A stretch of DNA of 64,000 nt from Paenibacillus marchantiae (lineage in GTDB: Bacteria; Bacillota; Bacilli; Paenibacillales; Paenibacillaceae), in NCBI RefSeq assembly GCF_028771845.1, contig NZ_CP118270.1, forward strand, positions 4,340,001 to 4,404,000, written 5' to 3'. This document shows positions 8,796-17,616 of the stretch, in pieces. How positions within the stretch are numbered: position 1 is the first letter of the stretch; each line of letters starts with the position of its first letter. The notes beneath the pieces are model-generated. The model was not told where the DNA came from, searched no databases, and was given only the letters and a program-made list of their open reading frames with translations. Position numbers and translations under genes: made by a program.

Positions 8796-9689
8796 GTGTC
8801 TTATTCCGCAAGCCTGAAAGACCGAATGGGCCGGTTTGTCATCTACGCCATCGTTATATTGCTGGCTTTGATCTGCCTCCTTCCATTATGGAATATCGTT
8901 GCGATTTCATTCAGCAGCAGTGAGGCCGTCTCGGCCAATGCCGTAGGTCTGTTACCCGTCAAGTTTACAACAGCCGCTTATTCGAAAATTATTGAGGATG
9001 CGCAGTTCTGGCGATCCTTTGGCATTTCCGTTCTACGTGTGGCTCTATCCCTTATACTCAACATGATTCTTATTGTTTTGATGGCTTACCCGCTCTCCAA
9101 ATCGAAAAGGGAGTTTAAGGGCAGAAATATATATATGAATGTCATGATTTTTGCCATGCTGTTCAGTGGGGGCATGATCCCTAGTTATCTGTTGATCAAA
9201 AACCTGGATATGCTCAATACAATTTGGTCGCTTGTACTGCCAGGTGCTGTCCCGATATTCAGTGTCATCCTTGTTATGAACTTCTTCGCCGCAGTACCTA
9301 AAGCGCTTGAAGAAGCGGCTTTTATCGATGGAGCGAACGCATTGCAGGTTCTGTTCAAAGTGTATGTGCCCGTCTCTATTCCGGCGCTGGCGACTGTATC
9401 CCTATTCAGTATCGTGGGCACATGGAATGATTTCTTTAGTGGATTGATCTATATGACCAAAGTCAGCAATTATCCGTTAATGACCTACATACAGTCTCTT
9501 AACGTAAATATTGCTGAACTTCTGCAATCCGGCACAAACTCTGCTCAGCTCAGCAATCTGACTGAGATTTCGAACAAAAATCTAAATGCAGCCAAAATCG
9601 TAGTGGCTGTCATTCCGCTGCTGCTGATTTATCCGCTGCTGCAAAAATACTTTGTAACCGGAATTGTTGTGGGGTCGGTAAAAGAATAA
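8796..9689 (+). CDS. Sugar ABC transporter permease, LplC type
   Basis: A 297-residue permease with about six transmembrane helices. I place the start at GTG 8796 because the perfect AAGGAGG at 8781-8787 lies eight bases upstream; longer versions would overlap the preceding gene by 60 bases. The conserved loop EEAAFIDGANALQVLFKVYV (residues about 169-188) binds the nucleotide-binding subunit. The C-terminus ends in LLQKYFVTGIVVGSVKE, the standard ending of LplC/YcjP-like permeases. It is the second half of the heteromeric channel. Confidence 0.93.
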   Translation: MSYSASLKDRMGRFVIYAIVILLALICLLPLWNIVAISFSSSEAVSANAVGLLPVKFTTAAYSKIIEDAQFWRSFGISVLRVALSLILNMILIVLMAYPLSKSKREFKGRNIYMNVMIFAMLFSGGMIPSYLLIKNLDMLNTIWSLVLPGAVPIFSVILVMNFFAAVPKALEEAAFIDGANALQVLFKVYVPVSIPALATVSLFSIVGTWNDFFSGLIYMTKVSNYPLMTYIQSLNVNIAELLQSGTNSAQLSNLTEISNKNLNAAKIVVAVIPLLLIYPLLQKYFVTGIVVGSVKE

Positions 9690-9748
9690 TAGTGAATGAA
9701 ACGGATATTGGATAAGCAGAATCTGGTTCAAGAGAAAGGTGGTGCGTT

Positions 9749-11371
9749 ATGGGAAATAAAAATTGGTGGAAAGAAATTGTCGTATATCAAATTTATCCCC
9801 GCAGCTTTCAAGATAGCAATGGTGACGGAATCGGGGATCTGAAAGGTGTATTATCCCGACTCGATTATCTGAAGGATCTTGGCATCGGTGCGATCTGGCT
9901 GTCACCAGTGTGCAAGTCTCCGCAAGATGACAACGGGTATGACATTTCCGATTATCAGGATATCGATCCGATGTTTGGTTCACTTGAAGATATGGAATTG
10001 CTAATTCAGGAGGCGGGCAAGCGGGACATCCGAATTATCATGGATCTGGTGCTTAACCACTCATCAGACGAGCACCCCTGGTTCAAGGAAGCCCGGAAAA
10101 GCAAGGATAATCCGTACCACGATTATTATGTGTGGAGAGATGGTGTGGAAGGAACACCTCCCAACGATTTAGGTTCAACGTTTGGTGGATCGGCCTGGGA
10201 ATGGGTCCCCGAGTTGGGACAGTATTATCTGCATCTTTTCTCTGCTAAACAACCGGATCTTAACTGGGAGAACCCCAAGGTACGGCAGGAGATATACGAT
10301 ATGATTCAATGGTGGATGGATAAAGGCGTAGGTGGTTTCCGTCTTGATGTTATCGATCTGATTGGCAAGCAGCCTGACCTCAAAATTACAGGAAATGGGC
10401 CAAATCTGCACCAATATATGCGTGAACTCAGTAAAGAGACATTCCAGAAGGGTGATCTGCTAACCGTCGGAGAAACCTGGGGAGCAACGCCCGAGAGTGC
10501 CAAGCTTTATAGCAACCCGGACGGCAGTGAACTATCCATGGTCTTCCAATTTGAACATATTAGCCTGGATGAGCAGGAGGGGAAAGGCAAGTGGGATCTC
10601 CAGCCGCTGGATCTGCTTCAATTAAAGAAAGTGTTATCCAAATGGCAGACCGAACTGAAAGGAGAAGCCTGGAACAGCTTGTTCTGGAACAACCATGACC
10701 TTCCGCGGATCGTGTCCCGTTGGGGAAATGACGGGGAATATCGTGTGCAGTCTGCCAAAATGCTGGCTACTCTTCTTCATGGCATGCAAGGTACGCCATA
10801 TGTGTACCAGGGTGAAGAGTTAGGCATGACGAACGTACGTTACCCAATTGAAGAATACCGTGATATTGAGTTGCTGAATCTGTATAAGGAACGGGTCGAG
10901 AATGGGTATCCAGAGGAAGAAGTGATGGAATCCATTTATGCAAAAGGCCGTGATAACGCACGTACGCCGATGCAGTGGGATGCTTCCGAAAATGCGGGTT
11001 TTACGGAAGGCAAACCATGGATTTTGGTAAATCCGAATTACACGGAGATTAATGCGGAAGAATCTATACATGATTCAGATTCCATTTACCATTACTATAA
11101 AACACTGATTCAGCTGCGAAAAGAGCATGAAGTGATCATTTATGGGGATTATGAACTGTTGTATCCGGAAGACACCAACCTTTTTGCTTACACACGAACA
11201 CTTGGTGATACCAAATTGCTAGTCCTGTGCAACTTCTATGGCAAAGTTGTTCCATTCCAGCTTCCAAGCGAATTTGCAGGGGATAAAAGATTATTAATTA
11301 GTAACTATTCGGACGTTGTTTCAGAAAACGCACTTCGTCCTTATGAAGCAAGGATGTATCTTCTTGTGTAA
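9749..11371 (+). CDS. GH13 alpha-glucosidase, oligo-1,6-glucosidase type
   Basis: A 540-residue cytoplasmic enzyme without a signal peptide, of normal length for family GH13 subfamily 31. Catalytic residues are clear: nucleophile Asp200 in GGFRLDVIDLIGK, acid/base Glu242 in TVGETWG, and Asp317 in NNHDLPR; His104 sits in DLVLNHSSDEHPWF. The residue after the nucleophile is Val201. In this subfamily Val there favours alpha-1,6 linkages, whereas Thr or Ala goes with alpha-1,4 or sucrose, so an isomaltose/panose-cleaving oligo-1,6-glucosidase is the best guess. It is the last gene of the transporter operon and would hydrolyse the imported sugar to glucose. Trehalose-6-phosphate hydrolase is less likely because no PTS gene is nearby. 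Confidence 0.9.
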   Translation: MGNKNWWKEIVVYQIYPRSFQDSNGDGIGDLKGVLSRLDYLKDLGIGAIWLSPVCKSPQDDNGYDISDYQDIDPMFGSLEDMELLIQEAGKRDIRIIMDLVLNHSSDEHPWFKEARKSKDNPYHDYYVWRDGVEGTPPNDLGSTFGGSAWEWVPELGQYYLHLFSAKQPDLNWENPKVRQEIYDMIQWWMDKGVGGFRLDVIDLIGKQPDLKITGNGPNLHQYMRELSKETFQKGDLLTVGETWGATPESAKLYSNPDGSELSMVFQFEHISLDEQEGKGKWDLQPLDLLQLKKVLSKWQTELKGEAWNSLFWNNHDLPRIVSRWGNDGEYRVQSAKMLATLLHGMQGTPYVYQGEELGMTNVRYPIEEYRDIELLNLYKERVENGYPEEEVMESIYAKGRDNARTPMQWDASENAGFTEGKPWILVNPNYTEINAEESIHDSDSIYHYYKTLIQLRKEHEVIIYGDYELLYPEDTNLFAYTRTLGDTKLLVLCNFYGKVVPFQLPSEFAGDKRLLISNYSDVVSENALRPYEARMYLLV

Positions 11372-11375
11372 TTTC

Positions 11376-11416
11376 AAAAGAGGGTTGATGGCGAATAGCC
11401 TTCAACCCTCTTTTTT
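11376..11416. terminator. Bidirectional terminator between the GH13 and LysR genes
   Basis: Near-perfect stem AAAAGAGGGTTGA / TCAACCCTCTTTT with A- and T-rich flanks, so it can stop transcription from both converging genes. It overlaps the last codons of the LysR gene. Confidence 0.85.
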
Positions 11417-12295
11417 GACAAAAAGAAGCTTTTGCAAGAAAACATCAAGCGCCATGGAATGTGAATGTTCCTTGTGACGAATGATGGAGAAGCTGCGTTC
11501 CAGATGTAGCTGTCTAATTCGCAGTTCTTCGACTTCCCCGGTTGCCAGCTCCTTATGAACAATCCACTTGGATACCATAGCAATTCCGAGTCCCGCAGCA
11601 ACAGCTTCCTTCACACCCTGACTGCTGGTGAAAACATAGGACCGCTTGGGACGGATTGCAGTCAGTTCCATAAAATGATCGCTAAACGCGCGTGTTCCCG
11701 AACCCAACTCACGAAGAACCCAGACCTGATCCTGAAGCATATTCTGCTCTACCACGACGGAACCGGTGAGGGGATGACCGGAAGGAGCTACAACGATCAT
11801 CTCATCTTTCATGTAAGGGATAACGTCAAGGTCAATCGAGGCTTGAGCTTCACCCTCCACAAATCCGATATCCAGTTGATTTCCCCTAACCGCAGACAGA
11901 ATCTCTTGGGTATTGCCAATCGTAACCTGAATGTTGACCTGCGGATACTGTGATGCGAATTCTGCCAATTTCTTAGGCAAAATGTATTCACCGATGGTGA
12001 AGCTGGCTCCGATCTGAATGCTTCCGGTCACCTCATTCCGCAGCATCTGAATTTCCTGCCGAGCTTCATCGTAGCGGGCCTGAATGACTTTGGCATGTCT
12101 GTAGAGGATTGCCCCCGCTTCAGTCAGGGACACTTGTTTTGGAGAACGATGCAGCAGCTTGGCTCCCAGCTCATTCTCCAGATTTTTGATATGAAGGCTT
12201 ACCCCAGGTTGGGACAGATTCAGCAGTTCTGCGGCCTTGGAGAAATGGCTTTGTTCCGCAACGGTAGCGAAGACTTTTAACGCATCAGTTATCAT
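11402..12295 (-). CDS. LysR-family transcriptional regulator, YeiE/CysL-like
   Basis: A 297-residue LysR regulator. The winged helix-turn-helix is at residues 1-60 (FATVAEQSHFSKAAELLNLSQPGVSLHIKNLE), followed by a linker helix and the two-lobed effector domain (about 90-290) with LDIGFVEGE and GLGIAMVSKWIV. It is divergent from a YeiH-family transporter gene. The same pairing is known from Enterobacteria (yeiE-yeiH), where YeiE answers to sulfite, and B. subtilis CysL is a relative. Regulation of the neighbouring gene is therefore the likely role, with a sulfur oxyanion as candidate effector. The effector itself is inferred. Confidence 0.88.
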   Translation of the reverse strand: MITDALKVFATVAEQSHFSKAAELLNLSQPGVSLHIKNLENELGAKLLHRSPKQVSLTEAGAILYRHAKVIQARYDEARQEIQMLRNEVTGSIQIGASFTIGEYILPKKLAEFASQYPQVNIQVTIGNTQEILSAVRGNQLDIGFVEGEAQASIDLDVIPYMKDEMIVVAPSGHPLTGSVVVEQNMLQDQVWVLRELGSGTRAFSDHFMELTAIRPKRSYVFTSSQGVKEAVAAGLGIAMVSKWIVHKELATGEVEELRIRQLHLERSFSIIRHKEHSHSMALDVFLQKLLFVKKEG

Positions 12296-12364
12296 TAGAA
12301 TTCCTCATTTGAACAGTGTATTTTCTTGGTTATAAGCCTATTGAGCTCATTTTAGCATAAGATA

Positions 12365-12452
12365 CCTAATCAATCATAAGTTTTTGTAATGATTAGGATC
12401 GCAGATTCATATTTCACTTCCTTCCTGTCTACTTCTATAGTAAGGATATACT
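12365..12452 (+). promoter_or_regulatory. Candidate LysR operator and promoter of the yeiH-like gene
   Basis: The inverted repeat CCTAATCA (12365-12372) / TGATTAGG (12390-12397) lies in the 180-bp divergent region and is a perfect 8-bp dyad with a 17-bp gap, as often seen at LysR sites. A good -10 box TATACT is at 12447-12452; the -35 region is weak, consistent with activator dependence. Confidence 0.55.
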
Positions 12453-12477
12453 TTATCCAATAAGGAAGTGTGGAGCT

Positions 12478-13533
12478 ATGATTTTACAGACCCAATTGAG
12501 ATTCGTTAAAAACATAAAAGGTGTTAGGAACAGGGGATTTCTGCAGGGGATCGGACTGACTTTATTACTCTCGTTTATCGCCAAGCTGCTGGGTTATCTA
12601 CCGCTTTTAAATATTATGGGTCAATTGGTTATTGCAATTCTGCTAGGTATCCTGTACCGGGCAGTGCGTGGCGTTCCGCTGACCGCTCAATCAGGGATCT
12701 CCTTTTCGGCAAAACGATTGCTGCGGTTTGGCATCATCCTGCTTGGTTTGAAGTTGAACCTTCTGGATATTGTCCATGCAGGCTACAAAGTCGTTGCGCT
12801 AGCGGCAATTAATGTTGTTGTTACGATTTTTGTTGTCTACGGACTGAGCAAATGGTTAAAGATCGACAAACGAATAGGGCTGCTGACTGCTTGTGGAACA
12901 GCCATCTGCGGTGCAGCGGCAGTGGTCGCGATTGCGCCACAGATCAAGGCCAAAGATGAAGAAACGGCAGTAGGTGCGGCCACGGTAGCTATATTGGGAA
13001 CAATCTTCACCCTTGCATACACATTGTTATACCCGGTATTGGGTTTAAGTGCGAAAGGATATGGCTTATTCACAGGAGCTACACTGCATGAAGTGGCACA
13101 CGTCATCGCTGGGGCTGCACCAGGAGGGCAAGCGGCAATAGATATGGCAGTTATCGTCAAGCTAACCCGGGTCGCTATGCTGGTCCCGATTGCACTGATC
13201 ATCGGTTTGTGGAGTGCACGACAGGCGCGTGGTGGAGAGCAAAAATCATCTAAAGGTATCCGCTGGCGAGAATTGCCAGTGCCTTGGTTCATTTTCGGGT
13301 TTCTGGCTATGAGTGGATTAAACACGCTGGGCATTATTCCACAAGAGATGATCTCGGGACTTCTGGTTCTGTCCTATATGCTGCTGGCGATGGCGATGGC
13401 TGGATTGGGGTTGGGTGTGGATATTGCAACCTTCCGTCGTCTAGGCAAGAAACCTTTTTTGGCAGGATTACTGGGCTCTATTGTGTTGTCCATTCTCGGC
13501 TTCATGCTCGTTTGTGGCTTTGGCCTGAACTAA
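12478..13533 (+). CDS. yeiH: YeiH-family putative sulfate/sulfite exporter
   Basis: A 351-residue polytopic membrane protein with about ten hydrophobic helices. Family signs are LGILYRAVRG, FGIILLGLKL, LLTACGTAICGAAAVVAIAP, TLHEVAHVIAGA and the C-terminal YMLLAMAMAGLGLGVDIATFRRLG, all typical of the UPF0324/YeiH family (PSE, putative sulfate exporters). The ATG at 12478 is preceded by GTGGAG. It stands alone, divergent from the LysR regulator, and ends before a strong terminator. Transport of sulfate or sulfite is a family-level inference. Confidence 0.88.
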   Translation: MILQTQLRFVKNIKGVRNRGFLQGIGLTLLLSFIAKLLGYLPLLNIMGQLVIAILLGILYRAVRGVPLTAQSGISFSAKRLLRFGIILLGLKLNLLDIVHAGYKVVALAAINVVVTIFVVYGLSKWLKIDKRIGLLTACGTAICGAAAVVAIAPQIKAKDEETAVGAATVAILGTIFTLAYTLLYPVLGLSAKGYGLFTGATLHEVAHVIAGAAPGGQAAIDMAVIVKLTRVAMLVPIALIIGLWSARQARGGEQKSSKGIRWRELPVPWFIFGFLAMSGLNTLGIIPQEMISGLLVLSYMLLAMAMAGLGLGVDIATFRRLGKKPFLAGLLGSIVLSILGFMLVCGFGLN

Positions 13534-13573
13534 GGCGTGTGTTCAAACTTAGGTATTCCCCTAAATGACGTTA

Positions 13574-13621
13574 ACAAAAAGCACGCATTGACCCTAAGTG
13601 GATCAATGCGTGCTTTTTGTT
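13574..13621. terminator. Strong bidirectional terminator
   Basis: Stem CAAAAAGCACGCATTGA / TCAATGCGTGCTTTTTG is perfect over 17 bp, with a CCCTAAGTGGA loop. Confidence 0.9.
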
Positions 13622-14110
13622 GTTTGAAAGATGCTGGTCATTAGATCCAGAATGAACACGAAAGGAATAGTATAAATCCATCGCTTGAAAAATTATAAAT
13701 ATTTCCCTCTTTTGGTTCAAACGTCCGAAATACACACAGGAAAGTCTGGATAACGATGTATTTTCTGCTCGCAAGCCTTAAGGCTGCTCGTTAACATCCA
13801 AAATGGAACATCAGAAGTCCGAATACCGTCTCTAGGGGTCCGATAAGGAGAATTGGAAGCGGTTTATACTTAATCTATTCCATAGATGACAAATCCAAGC
13901 AGAAAAGCAAATCATTTTATCCAAGAAACTCCTCAAGGTAAGTAGCGACCCAATATTATGGTTTCACAATCCTTTTTGAATGCCTTTGCTATTTTTTTGT
14001 CATGTACTTTGATAAGGGGGTGATGATCGGCGCAGCGAAAAAATAAGGCAGATCAACCGTCCATTTTCATTGAAAAACCATTTTGCTAATAACCTGAGGA
14101 GGTATTGAAT
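13622..14110 (+). other. Long non-coding stretch upstream of the GH87 gene
   Basis: No gene of believable size or ribosome binding site was found in these 489 bases. A TATACT box at 13865-13870 is the best promoter hint, but it has no convincing -35. An AAGGGGG near 14014 precedes only a 7- to 14-codon open frame ending at 14046. Most of the stretch is probably promoter and untranslated leader for the gene at 14111. Confidence 0.5.
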
Positions 14111-17100
14111 TTGCGCAACAAGTACATTATGTGGTCACTCGTATTAACGATGCTGATCTCGAACGTATTCCTGACTGTCGGATTTCCATCTCCTGTATCA
14201 GCAGCCGAAAGACCGGACCTGGCACAGGGCAAACAGGTTACCGCGAGCGGGTACAACCAAACATACAGCCCGACCAATGTGATTGACAGTAACCAAGCAA
14301 CCTATTGGGAAAGTACGAATAGCGCGTTCCCCCAATGGATTCAAGTGGATCTTGGCACCAGCACCAACATTGACCAAATCGTATTGAAGATTCCGACAGT
14401 GTGGGAAAAGAGAACCCAAACGATAACCGTGCAAGGTAGCACCAACGGTTCATCGTTCACGGATATCGTGGGTTCTGCAGATTATGTATTTAATCCAACC
14501 GTTGGGGAGAACTCGGTTACCATCGATTTTCCTGCTGTCGAGACAAGGTACGTTCGCTTAAGCGTAACGGGCAATTCCGAGTGGCCGGCAGCTCAACTGT
14601 CGACATTTGAAATTTACGGTCCAGCCAGTGAGGGACCAACGCTACCTGGCCCCGATCCTGTGGATCCCCCAATCATCCCTACAGAGGGAAGCAACATCGC
14701 CATCGGTAAGTCGATTACTGCATCGTCCAGTACCTTATCCTTCGTAGCTGCGAATGCAAACGATAACAATATCAATTCGTACTGGGAAGGGGGCAGCAAT
14801 CCAAGCTCACTGACGTTGGATCTCGGCTCCAATCATAAGATTACATCCATTGTACTTAAACTAAACCCGGATCCGGTCTGGAGCACCCGAACACAGACCA
14901 TTCAAGTGCTTGGACATAACCAGGATACAACCACCTTCAGCAATCTGGTTTCCGCCCAATCATATACATTCAACCCGGCTTCAGGTAACACGGTGACCAT
15001 TCCCGTTACAGCCACGGTTAAACGTCTGCAACTGAACATTACCACGAACTCGGGCGCTCCTGCCGGGCAAATTGCTGAATTTCAGGTAATCGGCACACCT
15101 GCACCTAATCCTGATCTGACGATTACAGGCATGTCCTGGTCTCCATCTTCTCCAGTGGAGAACAATGCCATCACCCTTAATGCCATCGTCAAAAACATTG
15201 GTTCCGCTGCTTCTCCAGCTTCTAGCGTCAACTTCTATCTAAACAATGAACTGGCGGGTTCCTCACCAGTAGCTGCTTTGCAAGCAGGGGCTTCGACTAC
15301 GGTCTCGCTTAATGCTGGCAATAAAGCAGCTGCATCATATACGCTCAGTGCCAAGGTGGATGAGAATAACCAGATCATTGAAGAGAATGAGGGAAACAAT
15401 AATTACACACACGCTTCTTCTTTGGTGGTTGCACCGATTACAAGTTCTGATCTGGTAGGCACGGTCTCTTGGAGTCCAGGAACCCCTACAGCAAACAGCA
15501 CAGTAACATTTACAGTTAATCTGAAAAATCAAGGCAACATGGCCTCCGCAGGTGGTGCACACGGAGTTACAGTGGTTCTCAAGAACGCTGCCGGAGCAAC
15601 ACTTCAGACGTATAGTGGTTCCTATACCGGTACATTGGCACCTGGAGCTTCGGTCAATGTCAATGTAGGTACCTGGACTGCAGTAACTGGTAACTACAAT
15701 GTGACAACTACCGTAGCAGTGGACAACAATGAAGCTCCGGTCAAACAAACGAATAACGTCGTTACAACAGGTTTGAACGTATATTCAGCTCGTGGTGCAA
15801 GCATGCCTTATACCCGGTATGATACGGATGATGCTACGCGTGGTGGCAGTGCCACACTGAAATCCGCACCAACCTTTGATCAGGCTCTTACGGCTTCGGA
15901 AGCCTCTGGCCAGCGCTATATCGCACTTCCTTCCAACGGTTCTTATGCTCAATGGACGGTTAGACAAGGGGAGGGAGGCGCAGGTGTAACCATGCGATTC
16001 ACGATGCCGGATTCCACAGATGGCATGGGTCTTAACGGCGCACTTGACGTTTATGTTAACGGGACCAAGGCCAAAACGGTTCCTTTGACCTCCTACTACA
16101 ATTGGCAGTACTTCTCCAGTGATCATCCGGGGGATACGCCAAGTGCAGGACGTCCGTTGTTCCGTTTTGATGAAGTGCACTGGAAACTGGATACACCTCT
16201 AAAAGCTGGAGATACCATTCGTATTCAGAAAAACAATGGAGATAACCTGGAATACGGTGTGGATTTCCTCGAAATCGAACCCGTTCAAGCGGTGATCCCG
16301 CGCCCGGCTAACTCTGTCTCTGTAACCGATTTTGGTGCGATTGCAAATGATGGAAAAGATGACCTTGCCGCATTCGAAGCGGCAGTCCAATCCGCGGTAT
16401 CTACAGGCAAGACTCTATATATCCCTGAGGGCACGTTCCATCTGGGCAATATGTGGAAAATTGGTACGCCGACGAATATGATTAACAACCTCACCATTGT
16501 AGGTGCAGGCATCTGGCATACGAACATTCAGTTTACTAACCCTAATGCAGCCTCAGGCGGAATTTCTTTCCGTGTGCAGGGTAAGCTGGATTTCAGCAAT
16601 ATTTATATGAATTCCATGCTGCGTTCGCGCTATAACGAGAATGCAGTTTACAAAGGTTTTATGGACAATTTCGGTAAAAATTCAAAGGTTAGCAACGTAT
16701 GGGTTGAGCACTTTGAATGTGGTTTCTGGGTAGGGGATTACGCCCACACACCTGCAATCATTGCCGATGGCCTAGTGATCGAGAACAGTCGTATTCGGAA
16801 TAACCTTGCTGACGGTGTCAACTTTGCCCAAGGCACGAGCAATTCGACTGTACGCAACAGCAGTGTCCGCAACAATGGTGATGATGGTCTGGCCGTATGG
16901 ACTAGCAACGTGAATGGTGCTCCTGCCGGTGTGAACAACACATTCTCGTTCAACACGATTGAGAATAACTGGCGCGCAGCAGGCATTGCATTTTTTGGTG
17001 GCAGTGGACATAAGGCAACCAACAACCTGATTGTTGACACGGTTGGCGGTTCGGCGATCCGGATGAACACTGTTTTCCCTGGATACCATTTCCAAGATAA

Positions 17101-17494
17101 CACAGGTATTCTGTTCTCCGATACAACGATTATTAACAGCGGCACGAGTAAAGATCTGTACAATGGTGAACGCGGAGCTATTGATCTTGAAGCTTCCAAT
17201 GATTCCATCAAGAACGTTACGTTTACCAATATTGACATCCTCAATACGCAGCGCAGTGCTGTTCAATTCGGATACGGCGGCGGTTTCCAGAATATTGTGT
17301 TTAATAACATCAACATTAATGGTACCGGTCTGGACGGAATTGAGACATCTAGGTTCACAACCCCACATAAAGGTGCAGCAATATACACTTATACCGGTAA
17401 TGGTTCTGCCACATTCAATAATCTGACAACAAGCAACATTGCCAACCCTAATGTGAATCAGATTCAAAATGGCTTTAATTTGATCATTCAATAA
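14111..17494 (+). CDS. Secreted multidomain GH87-like alpha-1,3-glucanase/mycodextranase
   Basis: A 1127-residue secreted protein. Start is TTG 14111, eight bases after GAGGAGG; TTG 14105 is too close. The signal peptide ends near PVSA/AERP. Domains in order: two discoidin (F5/8-type) modules (about 36-175 and 195-335), two CARDB-like beta-sandwiches (about 337-555), a CBM35-like module (about 558-715), and a right-handed beta-helix (about 730-1127) beginning VSVTDFGAIANDGKDD. In the helix, Asp901 (LADGVNF) and Asp924/Asp925 (NNGDDGLAV) repeat the 23- and 24-residue spacing that I recall for the catalytic Asp residues of Paenibacillus GH87 alpha-1,3-glucanase (Asp1045, 1068, 1069). It probably cleaves fungal or dental alpha-1,3/1,4-glucan outside the cell. 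A related pectin-lyase-fold enzyme is the alternative. Confidence 0.8.
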   Translation: MRNKYIMWSLVLTMLISNVFLTVGFPSPVSAAERPDLAQGKQVTASGYNQTYSPTNVIDSNQATYWESTNSAFPQWIQVDLGTSTNIDQIVLKIPTVWEKRTQTITVQGSTNGSSFTDIVGSADYVFNPTVGENSVTIDFPAVETRYVRLSVTGNSEWPAAQLSTFEIYGPASEGPTLPGPDPVDPPIIPTEGSNIAIGKSITASSSTLSFVAANANDNNINSYWEGGSNPSSLTLDLGSNHKITSIVLKLNPDPVWSTRTQTIQVLGHNQDTTTFSNLVSAQSYTFNPASGNTVTIPVTATVKRLQLNITTNSGAPAGQIAEFQVIGTPAPNPDLTITGMSWSPSSPVENNAITLNAIVKNIGSAASPASSVNFYLNNELAGSSPVAALQAGASTTVSLNAGNKAAASYTLSAKVDENNQIIEENEGNNNYTHASSLVVAPITSSDLVGTVSWSPGTPTANSTVTFTVNLKNQGNMASAGGAHGVTVVLKNAAGATLQTYSGSYTGTLAPGASVNVNVGTWTAVTGNYNVTTTVAVDNNEAPVKQTNNVVTTGLNVYSARGASMPYTRYDTDDATRGGSATLKSAPTFDQALTASEASGQRYIALPSNGSYAQWTVRQGEGGAGVTMRFTMPDSTDGMGLNGALDVYVNGTKAKTVPLTSYYNWQYFSSDHPGDTPSAGRPLFRFDEVHWKLDTPLKAGDTIRIQKNNGDNLEYGVDFLEIEPVQAVIPRPANSVSVTDFGAIANDGKDDLAAFEAAVQSAVSTGKTLYIPEGTFHLGNMWKIGTPTNMINNLTIVGAGIWHTNIQFTNPNAASGGISFRVQGKLDFSNIYMNSMLRSRYNENAVYKGFMDNFGKNSKVSNVWVEHFECGFWVGDYAHTPAIIADGLVIENSRIRNNLADGVNFAQGTSNSTVRNSSVRNNGDDGLAVWTSNVNGAPAGVNNTFSFNTIENNWRAAGIAFFGGSGHKATNNLIVDTVGGSAIRMNTVFPGYHFQDNTGILFSDTTIINSGTSKDLYNGERGAIDLEASNDSIKNVTFTNIDILNTQRSAVQFGYGGGFQNIVFNNININGTGLDGIETSRFTTPHKGAAIYTYTGNGSATFNNLTTSNIANPNVNQIQNGFNLIIQ

Positions 17495-17506
17495 ATTATT
17501 TCAAAC

Positions 17507-17541
17507 AAAAACAGGGAGCTCTATGAGTTCCCTGTTTTTTT
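17507..17541. terminator. Bidirectional terminator between the GH87 and cyclase genes
   Basis: Stem AAAACAGGGA / TCCCTGTTTT with A- and T-runs on both sides. Confidence 0.85.
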
Positions 17542-17616
17542 AGGTTAATTTAATGAAGTATGGGTGAACATTGATCGGGAACTGAAATATTGAAAAATAG
17601 CCCGTAAAGTAAGTTT

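Noticed and set aside
12837..13334. Open frame of 165 codons opposite the yeiH-like gene
   Set aside because: Mirror of hydrophobic transmembrane codons; it only looks like an Ala/Pro/Ser-rich protein.
14002..14046. 14-codon frame with AAGGGGG near it, before the GH87 gene
   Set aside because: The ribosome binding sequence lies inside or directly at the start, the composition is not informative and there is no sign of conservation to judge.
16772..17491. Open frame of 239 codons opposite the GH87 gene
   Set aside because: It arises from the codon pattern of the beta-helix on the other strand, has no ribosome binding site and a composition unlike a real protein.
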